Position numbers and translations under genes: made by a program | NCBI GenBank assembly: GCA_948567375.1 | Contig: OX419755.1 | Coordinates: 42,537,001-42,601,000, forward strand | Source of the DNA: Lunularia cruciata | Taxonomy: Eukaryota; Streptophyta; Marchantiopsida; Lunulariales; Lunulariaceae | DNA: 64,000 bases | Direction of reading: 5' to 3' | Shown: one piece after another, positions 23,953 to 35,777 of the stretch | How the letters are laid out: each line of letters opens with the position of its first letter | Numbering within the stretch: the first letter of the stretch is position 1 | Notes under the pieces: model-generated | Told to the model about the DNA's origin: nothing | Seen by the model: the letters and a program-made list of their open reading frames with translations, nothing else | The model's database searches: none

Positions 23953-24443
23953 GGGGTCTTTACTCCTCGAATATCTCAAATTGTCCCATAAATCTAAACC
24001 CTAGAGTTAGTCGACAATCTATACTTGAAACACCTGATAGGCTGTTATTGAGAATTTGAGATTTTGCTGTTCAACGCCGCAGACAACTTCTCCACAACAC
24101 TGCGAGAATCACGTTTTATTCAATGAAATATGAATAATGAACAATGAAGTTCAATACTTGACGTCTTCATTATTCCAAGTTCATTTCCGGCTAAATGAGG
24201 AATTCAACTCTGGTAGCTACTGCACGCTCCTGGACTTTGTTCCCAAACCCTACTCAGGATGTAGTCATTTCTCTTCACCATGAACACGATTGGCGTTCAA
24301 GCTTTTGCAATAAACAATTGGCGGGTGACATTGATCAAACATACATCATGAGCACAACGAAGCTCTTCATGAAAAGAGTGGGTAATTCGGCCAAACAGCC
24401 TGGTGTACATCATCGAAGTGTCGCCACCTTTTGAGCGACCAAT

Positions 24444-25172
24444 TCCTCTTCTTTCAGGGCATTAGAGCTGGGATAAATTAACAGCAGCAATATTAGCAAT
24501 AATTACCTCTCGGGTACGTCTACAAACTTGTGAAATTCCAATCTAAGTTGAATACCAGAGGCAATATCAATCTCAGATTAAACAACTGAACATGTCGCCA
24601 TGTTTAAAGCTCTACTCACAACGCGAGACCGGGGTGAGAGCATAAAGGTCCGAAGACGTCAGTCAATGGAGTTTCCGAGATCATGGCGGCTCGTACGAGC
24701 AGCAAACCCTGCACGTACACGCATAGTAAGTAGAGCCAGGATGCTCATTAAACAATTGCGCTCAAGTGAAGACTACGCATAGTGTTTCAATTAGCGATTA
24801 GCTTCAATTAGTTTCAATTAGCTTTAGCTCCTCTTCTTTCAGGGCATTAGAGCTGGGATAAATTAACAGCAGCAATATTAGCAATAATTACCTCTCGGGT
24901 ACGTCTACAAACTTGTGAAATTCCAATCTAAGTTGAATACCAGAGGCAATATCAATCTCAGATTAAACAACTGAACATGTCGCCATGTTTAAAGCTCTAC
25001 TCACAACGCGAGATCGGGGTAGAGCATAAAGGTCCGAAGACGTCAGTCAATGGAGTTTCCGAGATCATGGCGGCTCGTACGAGCAGCAAACCCTGCACGT
25101 ACACGCATAGTAAGTAGAGCCAGGATGCTCATTAAACAATTGCGCTCAAGTGAAGACTACGCATAGTGTTTC
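24444..25172. repeat. Recent direct duplication of a 345-bp unit
   Basis: 24444-24788 and 24829-25172 are the same apart from about two differences (gaccggggtgagag versus gatcggggtagag). They are separated by 40 bp made of CAATTAG-rich repeats (cttcaattag, tttcaattag). The near identity means a young event. Confidence 0.95.
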
Positions 25173-25296
25173 TGCATGCAATTTAGTTATTGAGCGATGA
25201 TTAATCAGTTGTTTCCCAAGGTTTGAAAGAACTGCGGAAACAATCTGGTCCATGTCCACATTAGGAGTTCGTGTTCTAGGAACACAATTGCACAAT

Positions 25297-26070
25297 TTAG
25301 ACAGATCGAATATGCACCTCTTGCCTTCTCACCCGAACCTCCAAGACGTCCAAATCCTGAAAGTTATCAACCTTCTTAGATTTTAGTAACTGCACGCTTG
25401 CTATGGTGGTCGATTTCATGATGGATAGATCTTCACCAATTATGAAAGTGACGTTTTCTTTGACAAAGCCTAGACTGCCCTCGCAGGCCTTTACTTCTTT
25501 TCCGGAAGACGACTTCGACGTCCTTGATGCCTTAGGCTTGGGCTTAATCACAGATGAGTGCTGTGTAATCATTGAGCTGCAGCCTCCGCAAATTGTGTTT
25601 GGGATCATCTGTGTTTGAGCTGCAAAGCGTTGGTAGCAACTGCTACCAGCTGGGTTTGATCGTGTGTCTTTCAATCTCTCGCATGAGTACCAGATGACAA
25701 CCTCACATTCCTGACATATTTGGTTCTCACAAGGAGTGATGTTCTCACGCTCGAAGTTCATACACTTCTGAATCGTCGTATGAGTGACCAACATAAAATC
25801 TTGAGACTTTACAATAGACCTCGATGGATCTTCCAGAATTGTCCTGTCAACACTGAAGGTTGACGATTCAAGACGTTTCACACTCGCATATATAGCAAAT
25901 AATCCATGGACGACGTCCTTGGACAATCCAGCATCTTCCAGAAGTTTGAGTATTGAACCGACCGGCATGAGCAGGATGCTCAGCAGGACATCAACAAACT
26001 CTTTCCCGCATTCTAAGTAAAGCACGCGGTCGAGCTTCCGACTTCGCAGGACCATTACTTTGAATTCCAT
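25297..26070 (-). CDS. DUF674 family protein
   Basis: A 257-residue open frame from an ATG at 26070 to a stop at 25297. The N-terminus 'LDRVLYLECGKEFVDVLLS', 'LLMPVGSILKLL' matches the start of the plant-specific DUF674 family. In the middle come cysteine pairs ('CENQICQEC', residues about 117-125; 'CGGCSS', about 165), then a Ser/Lys-rich linker. The C-terminal 'FVKENVTFIIGEDLSIMKSTTIASVQLL' is the second hallmark of the family. Family members often contain two such units (about 450-500 residues); here only one is present, without visible introns, so this is either a one-unit member or a shortened copy. Function in the family is unknown. The next GTG upstream (26076) is in frame, but ATG is the more likely start. 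No repeat sequence interrupts it. Confidence 0.75.
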   Translation of the reverse strand: MEFKVMVLRSRKLDRVLYLECGKEFVDVLLSILLMPVGSILKLLEDAGLSKDVVHGLFAIYASVKRLESSTFSVDRTILEDPSRSIVKSQDFMLVTHTTIQKCMNFERENITPCENQICQECEVVIWYSCERLKDTRSNPAGSSCYQRFAAQTQMIPNTICGGCSSMITQHSSVIKPKPKASRTSKSSSGKEVKACEGSLGFVKENVTFIIGEDLSIMKSTTIASVQLLKSKKVDNFQDLDVLEVRVRRQEVHIRSV

Positions 26071-26166
26071 CTCCACTTTCCGTTCACACGATGACTGCAG
26101 TTCCTAAACCTTGGCACTTTGTACTTGGCCTTCGGCTCGTAGCTCCTGCTGCATCCCTGCTTCCCA

Positions 26167-26695
26167 GAGGCCTTAACACTTAATGAACATGAACGGAAGA
26201 TCCATGAATTTTAAAACTTATGCCTCAGTTCTTACGAAATGTGAAACGAAGGGCATGTCATTTCGGTGTAACTGATTGGACTTCTCTAACGAAACTCAAA
26301 TTCTGTCTTCTGTTCATATCATGTACAGTGATGGAGATGGGTTCTTGACAGACGAGCAGCAATGACCCTAAACCCTAAACCCTAAACAGCAATCAACCCC
26401 TCACGATAGACAAGATAGCAATGTGAAACGGATAGATTACTCCAGGAATTCCCCTAAGTATGCGGCAAGTGAGAATGGAGACGGAGGCCTTAATATTTAA
26501 TGAACGTGAACGGAAGATCTATGGATTTTAAAACTAACACCTCAGTTCTTACGGTATGTGAAAGGAAGGGCATGTATTTCGTTTTAACTGATTGGACTTC
26601 TCTAACAAACCCAAAATCTTTCTCCTATTCATATAATGTAAAGTGATGCAGATGGATTCTTGACAGACGAATAGCAATCGACCCCTCGGCCAGTT
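26167..26695. repeat. Diverged direct duplication upstream of the DUF674 gene, with telomeric insert
   Basis: About 26167-26385 and 26486-26695 align ('gaacggaagatc', 'ctcagttcttacg', 'actgattggacttctctaac', 'ttcttgacagacga') with perhaps 15 percent differences. The telomere-like repeat at 26366 lies at the end of the first copy. The pair lies upstream of the DUF674 start and may be duplicated promoter DNA. Confidence 0.8.
26366..26387 (+). repeat. Interstitial plant telomere repeat (CCCTAAA)x3
   Basis: Three perfect CCCTAAA units plus one base. This is the canonical plant telomere heptamer on its C-rich strand. Confidence 0.95.
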
Positions 26696-26972
26696 GAAAA
26701 TTACTGAACTATATATGTACCAATCGCGCTGTCGCGTCCACTCTAATCTCATTCGTCACGTCACTAAAACGCGGAGGTACGAGAGGTGTGAGAAGTGGCG
26801 CTTGAGTTCCTTGCTGGAGGATGACGGAGCGGCGGTTGGAGACAAGACTGTTGTGGGTGACAGAACAGTCTGTGCAAATCAAGCTCTATCATCACGATTT
26901 ACAACTTCGCTTCAAGTTAGCAATTGTGCACTTGGATAGAATCCAGTGCGTGGACTTGTTGGATCGTCCCTT

Positions 26973-27229
26973 CTATTTAACATGGATATCTCGTTGAGGC
27001 TTCTCCTTCAGGTCTAGAACCTTATGAAGCAACTCCTGACTCACGAGCTTCTGATTCTTCCACCTTATCTCATAGGCTCTTTTACTTTTGGAAGCCTCCT
27101 GCGTTGCTCTACTGCAGTTAAAGCCCTCCCTCATGCTCCCGGTTCCGTTCTCTTCTCGCCTCTCAACCGTCTGTTTATGCTTTCCCTGTTTTAAGAGTTC
27201 CATTTTTAAATCACTAGTCCATTTTGAAA
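26973..27229 (-). pseudogene. C-terminal end of an unrecognised frame, cut by LINE L3
   Basis: The minus strand is open from the L3 insertion site down to a stop at 26973, with charged, helix-prone text ('KMELLKQGKHKQTVERREE', 'ELLHKVLDLKEKPQRD'). If L3 and one copy of its target duplication are removed, the same frame continues upstream into 29409 and beyond ('LQKELNCLIEELTVMKVIS') until a stop near 29507. This looks like part of a coiled-coil protein. The family was not recognised. Confidence 0.4.
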
Positions 27230-29398
27230 ACAAGTTTTCACTTTCGACAGCACCTTAGAACACATCAGTTTGAAGTAGCTACACCGGGAGGATGTGAGGC
27301 TATATCTTTAGGTATTAGAGCACTCCTAGATATCCATATGGAGTGGATCGTCCTACATGTGGATGTTGAGAACGCTTTTAATAGCGTCTCACATGCATCC
27401 ATCTTTAGAGAGCTTAGGGAGGCTGGTGGATCTTTGGCGAGTCTCATTCCTTTTATGCGGCCTTTTGATGGCTCTCCGGCTTTTTTTACTACTAGCATGG
27501 TGGTTCACAAGAGAGAGTCACCGTCTTGGAGTCAATTGTTGGTACACATCAGAGAGATCCTTTGGGGGCTCGTATTTGCCATGGCTCACTTTAGAGCTCT
27601 CCTATCTACTACTTTGGCCATGCCAGGTTGTGTATTTCTCTCCTTGGCAGATGATATACACATTGTAGGCCTTGTAGATCAGATTAGGCAAGCCTTTGAC
27701 TACTTGACTACCGAGCTACATCTAGTAGACTTGAGAATCAAGGTGTCAAAGTGTAGAGCATGGTCCCCTTTAGGTATCCCTCCCCACCTTGAGCTTCCAG
27801 AGGGTTGTATCACATCCACAGATGGACTTCGTGTTCTTGGATTGCCGGTAGGATCGGAGGATTTTATCACACACTTCTTAGACGTTGCTCTTGCAAAAGA
27901 TGTTCTCCATGTGGATGACCTTCCATTACTAGGAGATCTGCAGGTGGCATTTAGTATACTCTCTTCCAGTATTGCTCATCGATCATACTACCTCATCCGT
28001 ACAGTTCTTCCCTCACCGTCCTTCCTATCACATCTGAGAGCATTTGATAGGAGGATTATGAGACTCTTTGGTGATATTATTGGACCAAGGACTTTTGAGT
28101 GTGTGACAAGGGATTTGGCACATAGACAAACGGCTTTACCAATCTCATGTGGTGGGGTTGGCTTGCTTTCTATAGAGGAGATAGCACCTATAGCATTTTT
28201 GGGTAGTTGGGCTCTCTCAGCACCCTTACTTTCCTCTCATTTTGTGGTTGCTGATAGGCCGGTTTTGGAGACTTATGTGATAGAGGTGGAGGAAGGATCC
28301 TTTTCTCTCCAAGTTTTATTACGGCATACGAGAGATAGTCTATCCCCATGAGCACAAGAGGACTTTCCACCTTTTGCTTCACTATCGTCAGATTGGACTA
28401 GAGGTTTATAGTCTTCCTTGATGGAGTGACAGTGTGAGCATACGCTACATTCTCTCTTAGTCGACTCGTCCATTCCTTAGGCTACTAGAGCATGTCTTTG
28501 CTCTTGCTCCGGCAAGGGTGCAGGCTCTTGGATCCTAGCTTGCATTAGGGCACTTCCTAATGCACTTCCTTCCTTCCTTTCCGACTTGCACCCGCTACTT
28601 TCTCTACAGCGATGAGGTTTAGCCTAGGTTTGGTCCACCCATCTGCATCTTCATTACTCACTTGTAAGTGTGGTTCTACACGAGATGCAGTAGCGGTCCA
28701 CATGACACGATGTCCTTTTAGAGGACAGAGGATAGCTACCCATGATGCCATTAGAGACATAGTGTTTGTTATGGCCCGAGAGAGTGGATACTTGGCTTGG
28801 AGAAAGTGTTTGTATGCTTTACATATGACATGTGCCAGGGTAGGCTTATACTTGGTCCGAGATGATCAGGTGACAGTAGCGGATGTTGTGGTTACGGACC
28901 CTACGTGGGATACAATTTCAGAGGGAGTGATTACCCATCCCCCTCGATGGGCGGCGAGTGCAGCAGCAGGTTGCAAGGTCTCCAAGTATAGGGGCATGCA
29001 GCGAGGTCACCTCTTTGTTCCTCTAGCCTTGGAGTTATATAGAGCAATGGACACGGCATTTGACACATTTGTCAGGGAGTGCGCGAGAGCTTATCATGTT
29101 AGGCGTCAGGGGGTAGCACTCTCACTCTCATACTTTGTAGCACATTTTAGACAGGGTGTGTCTATTGCTCTACAGTGGCTGGTGCAATCCATAGGAGAGC
29201 AATCACATTAGGTGATGTTTCTTTGGATGCTCCACTTGTGTGTAGACCGTACAACTTGCATAGCTCGGATATCTTAGGTGCGGTAGGGCAGATTCCTCAT
29301 ATAGACTCTATTGGGGCTTAGCTCCATGTTACCTTTTTTGTCTCTCCCTTGTACAGCTTGATGGGGTCTTCCCATCCTTCATTTTTCCTACACGGTTG
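27230..29398 (+). mobile_element. LINE copy L3, 5'-truncated, 10-bp target duplication
   Basis: Starts inside the RT domain and ends at the same 3' terminus as L2. It is flanked by CATTTTGAAA (27220-27229 and 29399-29408). The open stretch up to 28351 keeps 'VDVENAFNSVSHASIFREL' and 'LADDIHIVG', but motif B is altered. After stops near 28350-28610 the nuclease part (28612-29211) keeps the zinc motif (C-K-C...H...C), 'VTVADVVVTDP' and the lysine motif. A 20-odd-bp local repeat near 28540-28580 disrupts it. No functional protein. Confidence 0.9.
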
Positions 29399-29408
29399 CA
29401 TTTTGAAA

Positions 29409-30300
29409 TCACTTTCATGACAGTAAGCTCCTCTATCAAGCAGTTTAGCTCCTTTTGAAGACCACAATTTTGAACTGGTTGAAACTCATAGCTTGATTGT
29501 TTCCCTCAAGGATATGTCTCGTCCATCATTGTATGTGGCTGTCCTTCCTCCTCCTCAGATTGAGATTGGCTATATCTTTATCCTTTTGCTCTTTCTCGAT
29601 ATATATTTGGAGCTTCTAAGATATATCCTTATATCTATCAACAAATGCATCTGCTTATTCATTTTTTCAAAGGACCACCTTAAGCTTTCTGTGAATAATA
29701 CCTGGCTCTCTGTATGGTATGCACCAAGAATGAGACATCGCAAATCCTTTATTTCCTTTGCAGTACCCATGCATCTCCTCTTTGCCTCCATCAATTTTCC
29801 TTTTGTAGTATTTCCCAAAATTAACTTGGGTGGGAGAACTTCAACATTCATTACAGAAATCCTTTCATCCTCCATAGCATTAATTTCTCTTGCATTCATC
29901 AGAATATTCCTTTAGTCTCATGAGCATCTTTACATCGCTTGGCAAAAAATTGTATTGATTGGGGTTGTTGCTCCTTCCACTTGTATGCCTTGTTCAATTG
30001 CATACCCGTCCATCTTAATAGCAGCACAATCTGCTGAAATGTACATCATAGCCTGGCTTCTCCTCTCTCTCCAATGGCGTTCCTTGTTCCCCATCTCAAA
30101 ACCCTAGACTAAACATGTTAGACATAATTCTTTACACCATGGATATTTGACCACTCCTCTTTTTGGCACATGGATCTCCTAACTCTACTTCAAAGCTTTG
30201 AGGTAGATTTTTGGTGCCTCTCCTTCTACAAAAAGATGTAAATGGTTAAATTTCAAACCTACCATAAGTAAGCACAAGGATAAAGAATCCGAGTTTTTCA
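29409..30300 (-). pseudogene. Degenerate coiled-coil frame on the minus strand
   Basis: Minus-strand text is protein-like over about 900 bp but broken by stops. Pieces include 'VEGATTPINTIFCQAM' (near 29970), 'MNAREINAMEDERISVMNVEV' (29899 down) and Lys/Glu-rich text. It resembles the coiled-coil frames in LTR copy A and near 63 kb in style, but clear homology was not established. It could be an old gag-like frame or a host gene relic cut by LINE L3. Confidence 0.3.
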
Positions 30301-32910
30301 TTTTCATTGCCATGAATGAGCTACTTGATATATCCTAATATCTACAAAAATGTGATATACCAATAAGAAACAGGCCATTCCCATGGAGATAGGGATTGAA
30401 ATGGCTAGATTTGAAGAGAAGTATCACAAATTGTAATTCCTTACTTTTATATGTTTAATCTCTTGGGTAGGAACCATTCCCAAAAGATGGTAATGTCACC
30501 AAAATGCTGCACTACAGCAAATAGAAAACAAAAGATCAAGTTCACCAAAGATCAATTCCAACTAAATTATGAATGTGATGACTCAGTCCTATGTGAAGAA
30601 GTTACTTCTACTATGAAGAATTTTACTCCAAAGATCATGTTTGACCATTTCTAAAAGGCAATTTTTCTCCAAGTTCCTGGCATTGATGACTATTCTTTGT
30701 CACTCAGGTTTGCTAAGTACTATCAACTCTATATGTCACTTAAGTCCCATCAAGGCATTGCTTAAGGAGAGTTACACCAAGGATCAAACATACAAGACCT
30801 CAAAGACCAAGGATCACACACACATATGTATTTTCAATACAAATTTTTTTAAGCAACCACACCACTAAGAACAGACATAAGTATTCAGATTTAAGCAAAA
30901 ACAATGATGAGCTTTTGGCTCTTTAACTTTTATTTATCTTTGGGCAACTGACAGAATATTTACATGGAGGCCCCCACAATCTAATGGTCAATAGGCTGAC
31001 ACTTGCACATATGTACCAAAATTTCAAGAGGTAAAATTCTTATTTGAGATTTTTCTATCCTCTTTATCATGTCTAGTTCAAATTGCTTACAATTATTTCA
31101 CACTTGTCTTTGGATCACAATGATTCATCTCCAAAGAATGCTCCTACTTGCTATCTTCTTTGGTTTTCCTACTCCAAAGATCCTATTAAGAATCTATGTA
31201 CAAAGAATTATTCAAAAAATCCTACTTCAAAGAACTAGCTTTGTGTAACAACCAAGTTCAACATACTTCTAGTAAAATTGGTAAGAACTAGTCTATCAAA
31301 CAGCAATGACTAAAAGTGAAGGGAATATGTAACAAGGTGTGGTTTTTTTTATTGTTTGTTGTTCAATCTCATAAGTAGAAACCACTTCTAGTTTGAGTGT
31401 AGAGGCACACACCGTAGTGCTCTACGACAAGATCATAAATCACTCTCAAAACTAATGTACCCAAAGTTACCCTAAAGGTGATGGTTTACTTCACCTTGAA
31501 GCCATCAACCTCTTTACATGTACAACCCTTGGTATGCCACCAAAGGAGTCTTTTTGGCAATTGAATGTCCCAGATATTTTATTCCCTGTTACCTGTGGCA
31601 CTTAGGACTGATCAGCTCCATCATTGTGCACTCTATGCCTTCAAAACCCAATTGCCTCCCTCTCCTTAGGATTCAAACAATTACATTCCTATTGTAAGAT
31701 TCACACCACTACTTGTGCAAGGGCATTTGAAACCCAAAAACTAGGTGAATACAAATTAATCAAACTAAACTTTGGTTTGTATACAAAGTTGAATGGAAAA
31801 GTGGACTCTCACAAAGGGCCAAATCCTTATGTACAATTTTTCTATGGCTACTCCACTTTGTCCCAAAGGGTCTTTGGTGGCTAACCCAGTTTTTTGCCAA
31901 ACCTAACTACTCAGCCACTACCGATTATGGTCTTAATTTCTAACTCATTCTACTATAATTTCCTAATTAACCTTTTGAAAATTACAAGTGAAGGTGTCAA
32001 TTCTTCTCCATAGTATGTGCTTGAGTCATAATTTCTACCCGGAGTTAATGCAAGAAATAATACTTGGCCAAGAAGGGGGTACAAAACAAAAGTTCATTTG
32101 TCTTGAAAAAATCCTATAGAGACAAAGTCTTTGGTTTCGTTTTGATCTTAAAACTCTTTGAAATTTGACTTCCTAGATATGGATCAATTCCCAAGTTGGG
32201 CTAACTTTTGAGTTATATAGACCTAAGTATACTTGATCTTTGATCCAAGGCCTTGAATTCTCTATATGAGTAATTCACATGAAATTTTTTCACATAGGCC
32301 CAAGACCTAGTCTCTAATAATATTGGAAATTTTCCTGGATTGACTCAAACCAGAACTTGACATATGACCAAAATCCCAAACTTGATCACAATATCTATCC
32401 CAACACCTTGATTTCAAGTATTCCAACTTCAATTGGTCAAATTAGTATATCTTGAGCTCAACATAATCAAAATCTTGTGTTTCTTTCCAACCTAATTGAT
32501 AGAAATTGAAAAGCTATCATAAAACTCTAAGAATCTTCCAAATGGTATGTTTGGGTATGATCTAGACCTTCCTCGTGCTTCAATTTATTACATTTCATTT
32601 ATAAGTTGCTCATATATTGTGTTTTTGGTCTCCAAACCATATCTTGTTTGCTCTTCTCTCCAACCATAGTCTTTTCTCTCCAAAGGGCATTCCCAAACAT
32701 TGAAAACTCTAGACTCAACATGTTTGAATCCAAACTCTTACACTTTGGATATTTAGCAACACCTCCTTTTGACATGCGGACCCCCAAACTCCACCTATAA
32801 GGCCTTGAGTGAAATTTTTATCCATCTCTTTCTACAAAGGGATATAATTGGTTAAGCCCTAAACCTATCCATAAGTAAGCACAAGGAGGATAATATGATC
32901 TTGGTGCTCC
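30090..32910. repeat. Diverged direct repeat pair, AT-rich DNA between
   Basis: About 30090-30300 and 32660-32910 align ('aactctagactcaacatgtt', 'ggatatttagcaacacctcc', 'cataagtaagcacaagga'). They may be parts of the LTRs of a small or non-coding element of roughly 2.6 kb. The DNA between has no recognisable gene. 30530-30800 is related to the very start of the window (about 1-290: 'gtgatgactcagt', 'atcaaggcattgctt', 'ggatcaaacata'). Confidence 0.5.
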
Positions 32911-33027
32911 ATCGCTAATGTAATGAATGCAATACCAAAATCAGATACTTTCCAAACCCATAAGTGATCCAGGTGCATAATCAAAAGCTTGATAAGAAAA
33001 GGATTTGGGAAAAGCACATTAGGATTG

Positions 33028-33756
33028 TGTAATACTCCAAGGACAAGAGAAGAGAGAAAACACAGATTTCACCCTCAATCATTTGATGCACCAAAGGAGC
33101 ACCTTCTTTATTACATAGACCAAGTGGATCTCCTCCAAGGAAGCTCCACCATAGGATTAGGCACACAGATAGGTGACATGTCAGCAAGCTCCACCCTTGG
33201 ATTACTTACTTGGATGGGTGACACGTTGGTCCAGGTCTTATCTGGTTGGTCAAACAAGCTTTGACCAAAGGGAATCTTTTAGGGAATCTTCCTATAAGAA
33301 TCTCAGAATCACATGGGTAAGGTATTGTTGGAAAGCCCTCGATGAGACAAACTGAGGAGGAGGGAAGGGCAGCCTTTCCTTTGTTGAGGGAAATCTGCAC
33401 ATTTTCGAGGCCTAATGCATCCGTTTCCCCGAAATTGCCTTCAAAGATTTCAAGCATATTTTGGTTCCTACTCTATTAGTATAAGTCACCTTTTGGTGAT
33501 ACCTCTTTCTGATCTGTTTAGTCCATCATGTGTAACATCCTTCCCGATGTTACAAAACTAATTCCCACCTTTAAATTATATGTCTAGCTATTGATTCTAA
33601 AGTCTTCAAGTCTATTTTGGTTTCTGCCCTATTAGTAGAAGTACTCTTTTGGTGATACTTCTATCTTATCATTTTGACCATCATGTATAACATCATTCCA
33701 GATTTTACCAAACCAAATTTCATATCTAGATCATATGGCTAGCTCTTGGTATTATA
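33028..33756 (+). mobile_element. Solo LTR, TGTAATAC family, long subtype
   Basis: 729 bp from TGTAATACTCC to GTATTATA. Flanks GATTG (33023-33027) and GAATG (33757-33761) are a target duplication with one difference. The distal part is duplicated in tandem (about 33455-33600 and 33601-33750; both contain 'ctattagtagaagt', 'ttttggtgatac', 'catgt(g/a)taacatc'). The same subtype occurs at 48122. Confidence 0.85.
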
Positions 33757-33994
33757 GAATGTGGAACATTTCTTGATCAAACTCAACCTACAACATTCTA
33801 CAATAACTTGAGACTCATAGTTCTCAAAAACTACTCCTTCTTTTACCAAGCTTCCACTACCTATAAACATTAGAGCCATGGATGTGGCAAAACCATAATC
33901 CACACGGTTGATCACTTGAAAGTATATGGACTATTCATATGGTAATTGATCCATTGTGGGATTACACACATCATATGCAATAGAAAGCTATATA

Positions 33995-34000
<6 letters not shown>

Positions 34001-34056
<56 letters not shown>
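34001..34056. repeat. (TA)n microsatellite
   Basis: About 28 uninterrupted TA units, with an imperfect lead-in from about 33989. Confidence 0.97.
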
Positions 34057-34059
<3 letters not shown>

Positions 34060-34740
34060 TGACTACTTTACTTGCAAATCACAATACCTAAGAACAATGT
34101 GGAGGTATCGTAAGAGGTCTATTGTGGAGATATCAAAAACCAAGGAGACAAAACAAGACACATGACTAAAGCATGGAACATTTGAAACAACTAGTAGGGA
34201 GCGTGGACTACAATAAATAATAGAGGGAAGGAAACAAACATCCAAATAAGGAGAAATTACAATAAAAGAGATGGGGCAAATGCAAGAAGGGAATATGTGC
34301 AACCCAAGGAGGAATGCACCATCACTATCAAATCCAATTGCCCATATGAATAGTTTATAGCTCTTGACCCAACTACCTCATCAATTATGTTTGCAAGGTG
34401 GGTCTTACAAAAGACCCTATAGTAGGCTCCAAGAGATGCCTTGGTTTGTGATATGTCTGCAATGTAACCATTGAATCTCCAAAGTCACAATGTAGACATG
34501 ATGCATGAAGAATTGAGTGTACACTCAAAAATAAAGAGTATAGAATATTGAACCAGCTGCATTAAAATAATCCATCCTATTGATCTCATCTTGAAAATTT
34601 TGGATTTAGTGGAGAACATTTGAATAGAAAGTTACCTTGGAGTGGAGTTTGGTTATAAGGTTATTAAATCTTGGAATGTTAAAGACCCATCTACTTGTAT
34701 GGTAAATAGAGAACTATTGTTGGTAAACAAGTTGAAGATG
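34060..34740. other. Segment without recognised gene
   Basis: AT-rich unique-looking DNA between the microsatellite and the next LTR. No homology or coding signal was recognised. Confidence 0.4.
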
Positions 34741-34746
34741 TGTCTT

Positions 34747-35343
34747 TGTAATACTCCAAGGACAAGAGAACTCTCCAAGAGAGATATGAGAGAGAAAACA
34801 CAAGCTTCACACTCAATACTCCAATGCTCCAAAGGAGCACCTTCTCTTTATTATATAACAAAGAGGATCCACTCAAAAGAAGCTACACCTTTGGTTCCAA
34901 TACATGGATTGGTGACATGTCAGCAAGCTCCATCCTTGGATTAGTTGTTTGGATGGGTGACATGTCAATCATTGTCCTATCTAGTTGGTCAAATAGGTTT
35001 GACCAAAGGGAATATTTAGGGAATATTCCTATACTGAGCTCAGAATCATGTAGATGAGGTATTGTTGGAAAGCTCTCAATGAGACAAATCAGAAGTGGAG
35101 AAGTCAAGCCATTTTTCCTTAAGGGAGATGACTTTTTTCATTATTAAGACCTAATTCATCCATATAGGCCTCCAAAATTGGCTCTTAAGTTTTCACGTTA
35201 TTTTTGGCTTTTGCCCTATTAGTAGAATTACTCTTTTGATGACACCTCTGTTTGATCTTCCCAACCCATTGTAAAAAAATCCTTCTAGATACTACCAAGC
35301 CAATTTTCACCTCCAAATAATATGTCTAACTACTTGTATCATA
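34747..35343 (+). mobile_element. Solo LTR, TGTAATAC family, perfect target duplication
   Basis: 597 bp from TGTAATACTCC to GTATCATA, flanked by GTCTT (34742-34746) and GTCTT (35344-35348). Internal blocks such as 'ccaaaggagcaccttctctttattatata' region, 'ggtgacatgtcagcaagctcc' region and 'tggttggtcaaa' are shared with the other copies. Confidence 0.9.
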
Positions 35344-35777
35344 GTCTTCAAGTACACAATCTTGGCATGAATACAAGCTTGTAGATTGCACATGAAGCTA
35401 TAAGAGAGGATCAATTGCCATCACCAATAGAGTTAGATGCCATATAGTCCAACATACAATAGTGTCTCCAAATTTTTGAGGCCAACATCAGTTTTGGCTT
35501 GTCTGCTCCTAGCTTCAAGTAAGAAGAAGAAGAAGTTGCCTTGCTTGAGTTGACTGAGCAAGATGAGTTGACCAGCCAATATAATCATAAGTGTAGGAGA
35601 ATTTGGTGTTTGTAATATAGTCTACGTAACTATGCTTGTTGTCTTTAACACCTATCTTATACTATAATTCAACCTATCATTGCTACCTTTATTCATTGCA
35701 TTTAGACAAGGCAAAGAAAACTATCTTATCGTTAAATGGATAAAAAAATTGTACTTTGGAAAGTTCACCAAATCTAT
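35344..35777. other. Segment between LTRs without recognised gene
   Basis: About 430 bp of unique-looking AT-rich DNA. No coding signal was seen. Confidence 0.4.

Larger units (their letters stand above)
23458..25180. other. Host-like segment without a recognised gene; hairpin and 345-bp direct duplication
   Basis: Base composition is more balanced than in the flanking transposons. I see no convincing protein-coding exon. Short open frames at 24195-24434 and 24600-24782 have no recognisable family. A strong inverted repeat and a near-perfect tandem duplication (separate entries) lie here. Confidence 0.4.
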
